A stretch of DNA of 49,936 nt from an uncultured Dorea sp. (GTDB taxonomy: Bacteria > Bacillota > Clostridia > Lachnospirales > Lachnospiraceae), in the NCBI GenBank assembly GCA_910579925.1, contig CAJTVY010000025.1, positions 1 to 49,936 of the forward strand, read 5' to 3'. The notes under the pieces were generated by a model. The model ran no database searches. It was not told where the DNA came from and saw only the letters and a list, made by a program, of their open reading frames with translations. Numbering within the stretch: the first letter of the stretch is position 1; each line of letters starts with the position of its first letter. A program made the translations under genes and the position numbers. This document shows positions 18,364 to 27,284 of the stretch, in pieces.

Positions 18364-19254
18364 ATGGCTATTTTTACAGGAGCCGGGGTGGCGATCGTCA
18401 CACCATTTAATGAAGATGAAAGTATTAATTATGATAGACTGGACGAACTGATTGATTTCCATTGTAAAAATGGGACGGACAGCATTATCATCTGCGGCAC
18501 GACAGGGGAATCTGCCACAATGACGGAGGAAGAGCATCTGGAATGTGTGAAGTTTGCCATCGAACGGGCGAACGGGCGGATTCCGGTAATCGCCGGGACG
18601 GGCTCGAACTGCACAAGGACGGCGGTTGACATGTCGAGAGAGGCCGCAGAATACGGAGCGGACGGGCTGCTGGTTGTGACGCCGTACTATAATAAGGCGA
18701 CTCAGGCGGGGCTGATCGCCCATTATACGGCGGTTGCAAAGGAGGCGAAAGCTCCGATCATTATGTACAGTGTGGCGAGCCGTACCGGATGCAATATTGA
18801 ACCGGCCACCGTGGCGGCCCTGGTAAGGGACGTGGAGAATATTGTGGGCGTGAAAGAGGCATCCGGCAATATTTCTCAGGTGGCGAAGATTATGGCCCTG
18901 ACGGATGGGAAGATAGACCTGTATTCGGGTAATGATGATCAGATTGTTCCCATACTGTCTCTGGGCGGCAAGGGTGTGATTTCGGTGTTATCGAACGTGG
19001 CGCCAAAGGAGACCCATGATATGTGCGCCCGCTTTTTCGAGGGAGACCTGAAAGGAAGCATGCAGCTTCAGATTAAGGCGATTCCGCTGGTGGAACAACT
19101 GTTCTGTGAGGTCAATCCTATTCCGGTAAAGAAGGCGATGCAGCTGATGGGTATGGACTGCGGCAGACTTCGCATGCCGCTTACGGAACTTACCAAGGCC
19201 CATGAGGAGGCTCTTGCCGGGGCGATGAAGGAATTTGGAATCAGACTCGTATAA
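18364..19254 (+). CDS. dapA: 4-hydroxy-tetrahydrodipicolinate synthase
   Basis: It condenses pyruvate with aspartate semialdehyde, the first committed step of lysine and diaminopimelate synthesis. The 296 residues show FTGAGVAIVTPF at the N-terminus, the substrate loop GTTGESATM, the catalytic Tyr in TPYYNK and the Schiff-base Lys in GVKEASGN. I start at 18364 because AGGAGG (18351-18356) is well spaced for it; an in-frame ATG at 18346 would precede that ribosome site. dapB follows 89 nt later, so the two are a functional pair serving wall and spore (dipicolinate) synthesis. Confidence 0.97.
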   Translation: MAIFTGAGVAIVTPFNEDESINYDRLDELIDFHCKNGTDSIIICGTTGESATMTEEEHLECVKFAIERANGRIPVIAGTGSNCTRTAVDMSREAAEYGADGLLVVTPYYNKATQAGLIAHYTAVAKEAKAPIIMYSVASRTGCNIEPATVAALVRDVENIVGVKEASGNISQVAKIMALTDGKIDLYSGNDDQIVPILSLGGKGVISVLSNVAPKETHDMCARFFEGDLKGSMQLQIKAIPLVEQLFCEVNPIPVKKAMQLMGMDCGRLRMPLTELTKAHEEALAGAMKEFGIRLV

Positions 19255-19343
19255 AAGAGTATTGATATAGAAGTTACAGCGATAAGGCCGGGCTGCATAA
19301 GCAATACGCCATGCAGACCGGTTTTTCAGACAGGAGGATAAAG

Positions 19344-20102
19344 ATGGTACGTGCGATCATGCATGGATGTAACGGTAAGATGGGACGAGTGATCACAGGG
19401 CTTGTCAGAGAGGATGAAGGCATTGAATTCGTTGCAGGAGTTGACAGCTATACAGGAATAGAGAACGAATATCCTGTATTTGAGAAGATTGGCCAGTGCG
19501 ACGTGGAGGCAGATGTGATTATTGATTTCTCCAATGCCCAGGCAGTGGATGCACTGCTAGACTACTGCGTGGACAGAAAGGTTCCTGTGGTTCTGTGTAC
19601 GACAGGGCTTTCCGAGGAACAGCTTGAGAAAGTAAAGGAAGCTTCCGGTAAGACTGCGGTGTTGAAATCTGCAAACATGTCTCTGGGGATTAATCTGCTG
19701 ATGAAGCTGCTAAAGGATGCCGCAAAGATTCTTAGCCCTGCAGGGTTCGATATTGAGGTAGTGGAACGTCATCACAATCAGAAGGTGGATGCACCCAGCG
19801 GGACGGCTCTTGCCCTGGCAGATTCTATCAACGAATCTATGGATCATGCATATGAATATGTGTATGACAGAAGCCAGGTGCGCAGAAAGCGCGGGAAGAA
19901 AGAGATTGGTATTTCAGCGGTCCGCGGAGGAACCATTGTGGGAGACCATGAGGTGATTTTTGCCGGGGCGGATGAAGTGATTGAATTCCGTCACACGGCT
20001 TATTCTAAGACGGTGTTTGGTAAAGGCGCCGTGGAGGCGGCCAAGTTCCTTGCCGGAAAACCGGCGGGGGCATATGATATGTCGGACGTGATTCGGTTCT
20101 GA
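19344..20102 (+). CDS. dapB: 4-hydroxy-tetrahydrodipicolinate reductase
   Basis: It reduces the DapA product to tetrahydrodipicolinate with NAD(P)H. The 252 residues begin with the nucleotide loop MHGCNGKMGRVI and contain the family signature VERHHNQKVDAPSGTAL with the catalytic His and Lys. The C-terminal segment is EFRHTAYSKTVFGKGAVEAAKFL. I start at 19344 because ACAGGAGGATAAAG directly precedes it; an upstream in-frame ATG at 19311 lacks a ribosome site. It is co-directional with dapA upstream. Confidence 0.97.
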   Translation: MVRAIMHGCNGKMGRVITGLVREDEGIEFVAGVDSYTGIENEYPVFEKIGQCDVEADVIIDFSNAQAVDALLDYCVDRKVPVVLCTTGLSEEQLEKVKEASGKTAVLKSANMSLGINLLMKLLKDAAKILSPAGFDIEVVERHHNQKVDAPSGTALALADSINESMDHAYEYVYDRSQVRRKRGKKEIGISAVRGGTIVGDHEVIFAGADEVIEFRHTAYSKTVFGKGAVEAAKFLAGKPAGAYDMSDVIRF

Positions 20103-20205
20103 CAAGCAGAAGGTCTGTTTGTGAACGTATCGGAACACTAAAAACATAGTATACAGAAGAAAGAACTGCTTTGCAGTTTTAGATACATGGGAGGATTACT
20201 ATATT

Positions 20206-22158
20206 ATGAAAGAATTGAAAGAACGTTATCTGGAGAGACTTTCTCAGTTATATCCGACCATCGCAGAGGCATCGACAGAGATTATCAATCTCCAGGCGAT
20301 TCTGAACCTTCCGAAGGGAACGGAGCATTTCCTTACGGATATCCATGGGGAATACGAGGCATTTTCCCATGTGCTTAAGAATGGTTCGGGAGCAGTGCGC
20401 CGTAAAGTCGACGACGTCTTCGGGAATACTATGAGTAGCAGGACCAAACAGGCTCTTGCTACTCTTATTTATTATCCGAAGGAGAAGATGGACAGGATTA
20501 AGCGGGAAGAGGACAACATGGAGGACTGGTACAAGATCACTTTGTACCGGCTGATCGAGATCAGTAAGCGGGCGGCGAGCAAATACACCCGTTCTAAGGT
20601 AAGAAAGTCACTGCCTAAGGACTTCGCCTATGTGATCGAGGAACTGATCACAGAGAAGGCGGATATCATGGATAAGGGTTCTTACTATAATTCTATTGTG
20701 AGTACGATTATCAGGATCGGAAAAGCAGAGAAATTTATCATTGCCTTAAGCGAACTGATTCAGAGGCTGACGGTGGATCATCTGCATATTGTGGGAGATA
20801 TCTATGACAGAGGGCCGGGGCCGCATATTATCATGGATAAACTGATTGACCATCATTCTGTGGATATCCAGTGGGGAAATCATGATGTACTGTGGATGGG
20901 GGCGGCGGCAGGCCAGCTTGGGTGTATCGCCAATGTAATCCGTATCTGTGCAAGATACGGCAACCTGGATATTTTAGAAGAAGGATATGGAATTAATCTG
21001 CTTCCGCTGGCTACATTTGCCATGAATACCTATAGTGACGATCCCTGCAGATGTTTTCAGCTTAAGGGGGATTCCGGCCACGGAAAGAATGAGATGCTCA
21101 TAGACATTAAGATGCACAAGGCAATTTCTGTGATCCAGTTCAAGGTGGAAGGGCAGATTATCCGGAAGAATCCAGACTTTCAGATGGAGGATCGGAATCT
21201 GCTGCATCACATTGACTATGAGAGAGGAACCATTGAAATTAACGGCAAGACATATGAGATGCTGGATCAGAATTTTCCGACGATAGACCCGAAGAATCCG
21301 TATGCGCTGACTAAGGATGAAGAGGACATTATGGAACGGTTAGAGCAGGCGTTTCTGAACTGTGAGAAATTACAGAGACACATGCGTTTTCTGCTGAATA
21401 AAGGCGCTTTATATAAGGTGTATAACAACAACCTGCTGTATCATGGCTGCGTTCCACTCAATGAGGACGGAACCTTAAAATCTGTATGCATTTGCGGAAA
21501 GTCCTATCAAGGTAAGAGCCTTTATGAGATCCTGGAGAGTTATGTGCGCAAGGGATTTCATGCACTGGATGAAGAGGAACGGGAACGGGGCAAGGATTTG
21601 ATGTGGTATATCTGGCTCAGCGAGGGATCGCCTCTGTTTGGAAAGGATAAGATGGCAACCTTTGAGCGATACTTCCTTGCGGAGAAGGAGACTCATAAGG
21701 AGAAGAAGAATCCTTATTACAGCCTTTTGGAAAATGAGGAAGTGGTGAATGGTATTCTTAAGGAATTCGGTCTGCCGACGGAAGAAACTCACATTATTAA
21801 CGGCCATGTTCCGGTAAAGAGCAAGAACGGGGAGAATCCGGTCAAATGCGGCGGCAAGGTTATGGTCATTGACGGAGGATTTTCTAAGGCGTATCAGAAA
21901 GAGACGGGGATTGCGGGCTATACGCTGATCTCTAATTCTTATGGCCTGATTCTGGTTGCCCATGAACCTTTTGAGTCTACGGAGGCCGCCATTGAGAAGG
22001 AGAGTGATATTCATTCGGAAAGCGTGATCGTGAACCGGGTACTGGAGAGGAAACTGGTAGGCGATACGGACGTAGGCCGGGACCTGAAGGAACAGATTGC
22101 GGATCTGGAGGTGCTTCTTCGGGCTTACCGGAGCGGACAGATTGCGGAGCGGGTATAG
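20206..22158 (+). CDS. fbp: Fructose-1,6-bisphosphatase class III
   Basis: A gluconeogenic enzyme that removes the 1-phosphate from fructose 1,6-bisphosphate; class III is the Firmicutes type with a calcineurin-like metallophosphatase fold. The 650 residues contain FLTDIHGEYEAF, the metal motif VGDIYDRGPGPH (D, D, R and G conserved), and WGNHDVLWMGAAAG. In the C-terminal half there is HIINGHVPVKSKNGENPVKCGGK followed by MVIDGGFSK. The length fits the class (about 640-670). The start follows GGGAGGATTAC. A lone gene with no obvious partner nearby. Confidence 0.96.
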   Translation: MKELKERYLERLSQLYPTIAEASTEIINLQAILNLPKGTEHFLTDIHGEYEAFSHVLKNGSGAVRRKVDDVFGNTMSSRTKQALATLIYYPKEKMDRIKREEDNMEDWYKITLYRLIEISKRAASKYTRSKVRKSLPKDFAYVIEELITEKADIMDKGSYYNSIVSTIIRIGKAEKFIIALSELIQRLTVDHLHIVGDIYDRGPGPHIIMDKLIDHHSVDIQWGNHDVLWMGAAAGQLGCIANVIRICARYGNLDILEEGYGINLLPLATFAMNTYSDDPCRCFQLKGDSGHGKNEMLIDIKMHKAISVIQFKVEGQIIRKNPDFQMEDRNLLHHIDYERGTIEINGKTYEMLDQNFPTIDPKNPYALTKDEEDIMERLEQAFLNCEKLQRHMRFLLNKGALYKVYNNNLLYHGCVPLNEDGTLKSVCICGKSYQGKSLYEILESYVRKGFHALDEEERERGKDLMWYIWLSEGSPLFGKDKMATFERYFLAEKETHKEKKNPYYSLLENEEVVNGILKEFGLPTEETHIINGHVPVKSKNGENPVKCGGKVMVIDGGFSKAYQKETGIAGYTLISNSYGLILVAHEPFESTEAAIEKESDIHSESVIVNRVLERKLVGDTDVGRDLKEQIADLEVLLRAYRSGQIAERV

Positions 22159-22311
22159 ATATATGGCCAGGCTGTCTTTTCTTTCAATTTTTGTAAAAAA
22201 ATACCATGTCCAAAATTATCTTTTCTGTATACTATTCTTAATTTTGCAAATATTACTGGTAACAAGTATTACTTGATAATAGATAAAAATACATGAAAGG
22301 GAGAATTTGAC

Positions 22312-22665
22312 ATGAAACAGTTAAAGAAAATGGTACTGATCCTTATGTGCACAGGGGCAATGCTTGGCATGACTGCCTGCGGCAATGATGGAAACGCTGA
22401 TGACAATGCAGCAAACAATAATGCGGCAGACGACAATAACAACAATAACGGCAATCAAAACAATGGCAATAACAATAACGGAAATACCAACGGAGCAACC
22501 GACGGTACGGACCGCGACCGTAACGATGGCGATAATATAGCCGACGAGATCGGGGATGACGTTCGCGACGGCATGGACGATGTAGGAGATGCCCTGGATG
22601 GGAACGACGACAATAACGACATTAATAACGGCGACGACGGAGTCAATGACGATAATGTGAGATAA
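22312..22665 (+). CDS. Asn/Asp-rich lipoprotein
   Basis: A 117-residue secreted lipoprotein of unknown function. The signal peptide (MKQLKKMVLILMCTGAMLGMTAC) ends in the lipobox LGMTAC, so Cys23 should be lipidated and anchored on the outer membrane face. The mature part is almost wholly low-complexity: Asn-rich (about 28-66), then a more acidic segment with a short amphipathic-looking stretch (NIADEIGDDVRDGMDDVGDAL, shared in flavour with other Lachnospiraceae lipoproteins), then Asp/Asn again. No enzymatic motif. The start follows AAAGGGAGAATTTGAC. The composition suggests a flexible, highly charged surface tether or cation-binding polymer; this is inference. Confidence 0.8.
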   Translation: MKQLKKMVLILMCTGAMLGMTACGNDGNADDNAANNNAADDNNNNNGNQNNGNNNNGNTNGATDGTDRDRNDGDNIADEIGDDVRDGMDDVGDALDGNDDNNDINNGDDGVNDDNVR

Positions 22666-22727
22666 TTTAATCCTCACTGTTGCCGGTGTCAATCCGCAAG
22701 AAACTGACACGAAAAAGAACAGTCAAT

Positions 22728-22776
22728 AAAAGGGTGTAAAGTCTTTCGAATATGAACGAGGGCTTTGCACCTTTTT
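22728..22776 (+). terminator. Terminator after the lipoprotein gene
   Basis: AAAAGGGTGTAAAG (22728-22741) pairs, with one bulge and a G-U pair, with CTTTGCACCTTTTT (22763-22776), followed by TTTTTC. It insulates the downstream redox operon. Confidence 0.7.
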
Positions 22777-22850
22777 CATAATGATATAGGAAACCTGGTT
22801 CGACCAGAAGTTATTTTTTTCGTCAAATTGGATAAAAGAATGGAAATATA

Positions 22851-22868
22851 TTGTTAAAATTTCTACAA
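22851..22868. promoter_or_regulatory. Rex-operator-like site 1
   Basis: TTGTTAAAATTTCTACAA agrees with the clostridial Rex consensus TTGTTAA-N4-TTAACAA at 12 of 14 specified positions. It lies 10 bp upstream of the -35 box of the first operon gene. Rex is a repressor that leaves DNA when NADH rises. Confidence 0.6.
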
Positions 22869-22877
22869 GCCCAGTGC

Positions 22878-22895
22878 TTGTTAATTTATTGTCAA
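22878..22895. promoter_or_regulatory. Rex-operator-like site 2, overlapping the promoter
   Basis: TTGTTAATTTATTGTCAA also agrees at 12 of 14 specified positions and covers the -35 box and most of the spacer. Binding there would block RNA polymerase. The centre-to-centre distance to site 1 is 27 bp. Confidence 0.65.
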
Positions 22896-22906
22896 TGTGT
22901 TATGAT
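22878..22906 (+). promoter_or_regulatory. Promoter of the mdh-hdr-flx-frd-fum operon
   Basis: TTGTTA (22878-22883), 17-bp spacer, TATGAT (22901-22906) with an extended -10 TGT just before it. The transcript would have a leader of about 120 nt before mdh. Together with the terminator at 22728-22776, this accounts for the otherwise empty 22666-23031 interval. Confidence 0.75.
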
Positions 22907-23031
22907 GTTTTCAGAAGGCGGCAGGAAACGACAGATTTCAAAGATGTTCTGACGCCAGGCATACTGGCATAAGATAGAAAGAACCAGTATTCCAGAAACA
23001 GTAGAAAATGCATAGAGAAGGAGAAGAAAAC

Positions 23032-23979
23032 ATGAGCTGCAAAGTCACAATCATTGGAGCCGGAAGCGTAGGTTCCACAATTGCGTACACATTGTCCGGT
23101 GAGGACATGGCATCTGAGATCGTTCTGATCGACATCAACAAGGAGAAGGTAGAGGGCGAGGTTATGGATATCGAGCAGGGAACCTGTTTCAGAGATCCGG
23201 TAGCAATCGTTGCAGGCGAGTACGAGGATGCGAAGGATTCCGACATCGTGATCATTACGTCCGGGATTGCGCGTAAGCCAGGCCAGACCAGAATCGAGCT
23301 GACACAGACTAACGTTAATATCTTAAAAGAGATCACACCGGAGATTGTAAAGGCGGCACCGAAGGCGCTTTATATTATTGTAAGCAATCCGGTTGATATC
23401 ATGACCTATGTATTCACAAAGATTTCAGGTATTCCAGAGAATCAGATTATCGGTTCCGGAACTGTCTTAGATTCCGCAAGACTTCGTTGTGGACTTTCCG
23501 AACATTTTAAAGTTGCACAGAGAAATATTCATGCATATGTGTTTGGCGAGCATGGAGATACCTCTTTTATCCCATGGTCTGCAGCAAGGATCGCAGGCGT
23601 CAACGTAGACGATTTTGTAGATATGATGCCGCACCTTGGAAAAGATGCCAAAGAACTGGACAAGGATGCCATGCTTACCTATGTGCAGAAATCCGGCGGT
23701 AAGATCATTGCGAACAAGGGCGCTACCTTCTATGCAGTGACAAGAGGCGTCTGCAGATTGTGCAGTATCCTTATGTCAGCATCCGAGTCTGTCACCACCG
23801 TATCTTCTATGATGCACGGCGAATACGGAATCGAGGATGTGTGCTTAAGCACTCTGGCGCTGGTTGGACCAAACGGTATCCAGGGCAAGATCCCTATGAC
23901 TCTTACCGAGGAAGAGGTTGGAAAATTAAAGGCAAGCGCGGATGCGCTGAAAGAAGTTATTTCCCAGATTGAATTATAG
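23032..23979 (+). CDS. mdh: NAD-dependent malate dehydrogenase (LDH/MDH family)
   Basis: A 315-residue member of the lactate/malate dehydrogenase family with the NAD loop GAGSVGS at residues 9-15. The specificity position before KPG is Arg81 (IARKPGQTR), where lactate dehydrogenases have Gln (NQKPGETR). Arg81, the loop Arg87, Asp147, Arg150 and the catalytic His174 (GEHGD) together fit oxaloacetate/malate as substrate pair. Similarity searches may nonetheless name it L-lactate dehydrogenase. I start at 23032 after AGAAGGAGAAG; the upstream ATG at 23008 precedes that ribosome site. It heads the C4-acid operon and would supply malate to the fumarase encoded downstream. Confidence 0.85.
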   Translation: MSCKVTIIGAGSVGSTIAYTLSGEDMASEIVLIDINKEKVEGEVMDIEQGTCFRDPVAIVAGEYEDAKDSDIVIITSGIARKPGQTRIELTQTNVNILKEITPEIVKAAPKALYIIVSNPVDIMTYVFTKISGIPENQIIGSGTVLDSARLRCGLSEHFKVAQRNIHAYVFGEHGDTSFIPWSAARIAGVNVDDFVDMMPHLGKDAKELDKDAMLTYVQKSGGKIIANKGATFYAVTRGVCRLCSILMSASESVTTVSSMMHGEYGIEDVCLSTLALVGPNGIQGKIPMTLTEEEVGKLKASADALKEVISQIEL

Positions 23980-24015
23980 TTATGCTGGGGATAAATGGAG
24001 ACTGTCGCAGGGTCA

Positions 24016-24044
24016 TTGACTTGTGACAGACTTCATATTAATAT
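24016..24044 (+). promoter_or_regulatory. Possible internal promoter before hdrB
   Basis: TTGACT (24016-24021), 17-bp spacer, TAATAT (24039-24044), within the 115-nt gap between mdh and hdrB. A TTGTGA...TTCA sequence overlapping it resembles a Rex half-site pair only weakly. Confidence 0.5.
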
Positions 24045-24094
24045 TAAGAAGGAAAAGTTTTGACAAAATATATGAAGAAAGGACAGCGAGAACT

Positions 24095-24898
24095 ATGAAG
24101 TACAGTTATTATCCGGGATGCACTTTGAGAACAAAGGCAAAGGATCTGGATGTTTATGCAAGGGCTTCAGCGGCGGCACTGGGAATCGAGTTAGAAGAGA
24201 TCGAAGACTGGCAGTGCTGCGGCGGGGTTTATCCGCTTGGTTCTGACGAAATCGCAACGAAGTTGTCTTCTGTACGCGCCTTGAATGCGGCAAAGGAGAA
24301 GGGACAGGATCTCGTGACAATGTGTTCTGCATGCCATCATGTGATCAAACGTGTCAATGACGACATGAAGAATGTGGAAGACATTCGTACAAGAGCGAAT
24401 AATTACATGGAACTTGAGGAAGCTTACGCAGGCGAGACTTTAGTCCTTCATTTCCTGGAAGTCCTTCGCGACAGAGTAGGATTTGACGAATTAAAGAAGA
24501 AAGTGACGAATCCTCTGACGGGAAAGAAGATCGGCGCATACTATGGCTGCCTGCTCCTTCGTCCAAGCAAACTCTTAAGTTTTGACGATCCGGAGAATCC
24601 GAAGATTATCGAAGACTTCATCCGTGCTATCGGGGCAGAACCTGTGGTCTATCCTTACCGTAACGAGTGCTGCGGCGGATACATCTCTCTGAAAGAGAAA
24701 GATATGTCAAAGAACATGTGCGACAAGATCATGGAGAGTGCAGAAGGCTTTGGCGCTGAGATGCTGACCACGGCATGTCCCTTATGCCTGTATAACCTGA
24801 ATAAGAGTACCGGAAAGAAACTTCCGGTTGTCTATTTTACGGAACTGCTTGCCGAGGCGTTGGGGGTAAAAGAAATGAAAGAGGAGGTGCAGAAGTAA
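24095..24898 (+). CDS. hdrB: HdrB-like CCG-domain subunit
   Basis: The heterodisulfide-reductase B-type subunit, which in methanogens carries two noncubane [4Fe-4S] clusters that reduce a disulfide. The 267 residues hold two complete CCG motifs: YYPGC (Cys9), CCGG and CSAC in the first half, then YYGC, ECCGG and CPLC in the second. Both cluster sites therefore look intact. I start at 24095 (MKYSYYPGC), the usual family N-terminus with AAAGGACAGCG upstream; an in-frame extension to 24023 adds no family similarity. The stop is directly followed by hdrC. The disulfide or other acceptor in a non-methanogen is unknown; here a fumarate reductase is encoded alongside. Confidence 0.9.
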   Translation: MKYSYYPGCTLRTKAKDLDVYARASAAALGIELEEIEDWQCCGGVYPLGSDEIATKLSSVRALNAAKEKGQDLVTMCSACHHVIKRVNDDMKNVEDIRTRANNYMELEEAYAGETLVLHFLEVLRDRVGFDELKKKVTNPLTGKKIGAYYGCLLLRPSKLLSFDDPENPKIIEDFIRAIGAEPVVYPYRNECCGGYISLKEKDMSKNMCDKIMESAEGFGAEMLTTACPLCLYNLNKSTGKKLPVVYFTELLAEALGVKEMKEEVQK

Positions 24899-25288
24899 AT
24901 GAGTTCTGAGAAGAAACAGGCGGAGCTGATCAAGGAGATCAGCGGCGTGAATCCGCTGAAATGCATGAAATGCGGCAAATGTTCTGCATCCTGCCCATCC
25001 TATAACGAGATGGATATCAAACCACATCAGTTTGTGTCTTATGTAATTAATGAAGATATTGAGAGTCTGGTAAACTCGAAGTCCCTGTGGAAATGTCTTT
25101 CCTGCTTCGCATGTGTGGAGAGATGTCCCCGCGACGTAAAACCGGGCAAGCTGATTGACGCCGCCAGACAGGTAGTGGTCCGCCAGAAAGGTCAGAATTA
25201 TCTGCTGGCAGACGAGATCCCGGAATTATTAGATCCCGATCTTCCACAGCAGTTACTGGTCAGTGCATTCAGAAGATATAGGAGGTGA
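24899..25288 (+). CDS. hdrC: HdrC-like iron-sulfur subunit
   Basis: A small electron-transfer subunit linking HdrA to HdrB. The 129 residues contain two [4Fe-4S] ferredoxin motifs: CMKCGKCSASCPS (about residues 22-34) and CLSCFACVERCPRD (about 65-78). No membrane helix is present, so it is the soluble HdrC type. Its ATG immediately follows the hdrB stop (TAA ATG), and the ribosome site GAGGAGGTG lies inside hdrB. Together with hdrB and hdrA it completes a cytosolic HdrABC unit. Confidence 0.92.
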   Translation: MSSEKKQAELIKEISGVNPLKCMKCGKCSASCPSYNEMDIKPHQFVSYVINEDIESLVNSKSLWKCLSCFACVERCPRDVKPGKLIDAARQVVVRQKGQNYLLADEIPELLDPDLPQQLLVSAFRRYRR

Positions 25289-25295
25289 AATTTGC

Positions 25296-27284
25296 GTGCA
25301 GAGGATAGGAGTATTTGTCTGCCACTGCGGAAGTAATATTGCAGCAACGGTAGACGTAAGCAAAGTAGCAGAGATGGCACTTATGGAGCCAGGCGTTGTC
25401 CATGCAGAAGACTACCAGTATATGTGTTCTGAAGCTGGACAGGCGAAAATTGCGGCGGCCATCCAGGAGAAGAATTTAACGGGAATTGTGGTGTGTTCCT
25501 GTTCCCCGCGTATGCATGAGGCTACATTCAGAAAAGCGGCGGAGCGCGCAGGCTTAAACCCGTACATGGTAGAGATCGCCAATATCCGTGAACACTGTTC
25601 CTGGATCCACAAGGATATGGAAGAGGCCACGAAGAAGGCGGTAATCTTAATGCGTGCGGCTGTCGCCAAGGTGAACCTAAACACACCCCTTCAGGCGGGA
25701 GAGAGCCGCGTCACCAAGCGCGCACTGGTCATCGGCGGAGGTATCGCCGGCATCCAGACGGCCCTTGATATTGCAGACGCAGGTTACGAAGTGGATATCG
25801 TGGAGAAGACCCCAAGTATCGGCGGAAGGATGTCGCAGCTTGACAAGACTTTCCCTACGCTGGACTGTTCCGCATGTATTCTGACACCGAAGATGGTGGA
25901 GGCGTCGGCACATGAGAAGATTACCATCTATACATATAGTGAAGTGGAAAAAGTCAGCGGATTTGTCGGTGATTTTACCGTAGATATCCGCAAGAAGGCA
26001 AGAAGCGTGGACATGGACAAATGTACCGGCTGCGGCGTCTGCCAGGAGAAGTGTCCGTCTAAGAAGGCGCCAAGCGAATTCAACAGAGGACTGAATACCA
26101 GAAGCGCCATTTATACGCCGTTCGCACAGGCGATTCCTAACGTTCCTGTGATTGACCGGGAGGCATGTATTAAGTTCAAGACCGGAAAATGTGGAATCTG
26201 TTCTAAGGTCTGCCAGGCGGGAGCCATTGATTATGAGCAGAAGGATGAAATCATTTCAGAGAAATATGGGGCGATTGTGGTCGCTACAGGGTTTGACACG
26301 ATTAACCTTGAGAAATATGACGAGTATGCTTACAGTCAGAGCAAGGATGTCATTACGTCTCTGGAATTAGAGCGTGTGATGAATGCGGCAGGGCCGACTC
26401 ATGGACATTTAGAGCGTCTCTCCGATGGAAAAGCGCCGAAAGAAATCGTATTTATCCAGTGTGTAGGAAGCCGTTGTTCTGATGACAGAGGAAAGCCCTA
26501 CTGCTCCAAGATCTGCTGCATGTATACCGCAAAGCATGCGATGCTGATCAGAGATAAGTATCCGGATGTGAATGTAACGGTATTCTATATCGACGTCCGT
26601 ACGCCAGGCAAGAACTTCGATGAGTTCTACAGAAGAGCGGTAGAGCAGTATGGAGTGAATTACATCAAGGGACAGGTGGGAAAAGTGATTCCTAAGCCGG
26701 ATGGAAAGCTGCTGGTACAGGGTTCAGACCTGCTTGACAACCGGCAGATCTTAAAAGAGGCGGATATGGTCGTCCTTGCTACAGCCATTGAGCCGAATCC
26801 GGATGTGCGAAAGATTGCCACCATGCTGACTGCAAGTATTGACACCAACAACTTCTTAACCGAAGCCCACGCAAAGCTTCGTCCGGTAGAATCGCCGACA
26901 GCAGGAATCTTCCTATCCGGCGTCTGCCAGGGACCAAAGGATATCCCAGAGACGGTGGCCCAGGCGGGAGCAGCAGCCGTGAAAGCTATCGGGCTGCTTG
27001 CCAAGGATAAGCTGATGACAAACCCGTGCACCGCTAAGGCAGATACCTTGCTGTGTAACGGATGTTCTACCTGTGAGAATGTATGTCCTTACGGTGCGAT
27101 TACTTATGAAGACAAAGAGGTCAATGACCATGGAATCCGTGAAACCCGCCGTGTGGCAGTAGTCAACAATGCGCTCTGCCAGGGCTGCGGCGCATGTACC
27201 GTTGCATGTCCGTCAGGCGCCATGGATTTGCAGGGATTCTCAAATAGACAGATTATAGCGGAGGTGGATGCAATATGCCGTTAG
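25296..27284 (+). CDS. hdrA: HdrA-like FAD iron-sulfur subunit
   Basis: HdrA carries the FAD at which electrons are split between a high- and a low-potential acceptor in HdrABC complexes. The 662 residues start with an N-terminal Cys-bearing domain (VFVCHCGSN, CSCSPRMHE), then the FAD loop IGGGIAG at about 147 with SIGGRMSQLDKTFPTLDCSAC downstream. Four ferredoxin-type cluster motifs follow: CTGCGVCQEKCP, CGICSKVC, CNGCSTCENVCP and CQGCGACTVACP. I start at GTG 25296, ten bases after AGGAGG (25280-25285); an in-frame GTG at 25263 lies inside hdrC. It overlaps the next gene by 10 nt. Confidence 0.92.
   Translation: MQRIGVFVCHCGSNIAATVDVSKVAEMALMEPGVVHAEDYQYMCSEAGQAKIAAAIQEKNLTGIVVCSCSPRMHEATFRKAAERAGLNPYMVEIANIREHCSWIHKDMEEATKKAVILMRAAVAKVNLNTPLQAGESRVTKRALVIGGGIAGIQTALDIADAGYEVDIVEKTPSIGGRMSQLDKTFPTLDCSACILTPKMVEASAHEKITIYTYSEVEKVSGFVGDFTVDIRKKARSVDMDKCTGCGVCQEKCPSKKAPSEFNRGLNTRSAIYTPFAQAIPNVPVIDREACIKFKTGKCGICSKVCQAGAIDYEQKDEIISEKYGAIVVATGFDTINLEKYDEYAYSQSKDVITSLELERVMNAAGPTHGHLERLSDGKAPKEIVFIQCVGSRCSDDRGKPYCSKICCMYTAKHAMLIRDKYPDVNVTVFYIDVRTPGKNFDEFYRRAVEQYGVNYIKGQVGKVIPKPDGKLLVQGSDLLDNRQILKEADMVVLATAIEPNPDVRKIATMLTASIDTNNFLTEAHAKLRPVESPTAGIFLSGVCQGPKDIPETVAQAGAAAVKAIGLLAKDKLMTNPCTAKADTLLCNGCSTCENVCPYGAITYEDKEVNDHGIRETRRVAVVNNALCQGCGACTVACPSGAMDLQGFSNRQIIAEVDAICR

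Noticed and set aside
22321..22710. Long antisense open frames over the lipoprotein gene
   Set aside because: They arise from the repeated Asn/Asp codons, which read as Val/Ile-rich on the other strand; no ribosome site or family likeness.
24020..24040. Third Rex operator before hdrB
   Set aside because: Only half-site-like matches (TTGTGA...TTCA) with an imperfect centre. Much weaker than the two sites upstream of mdh, so not listed as a feature.
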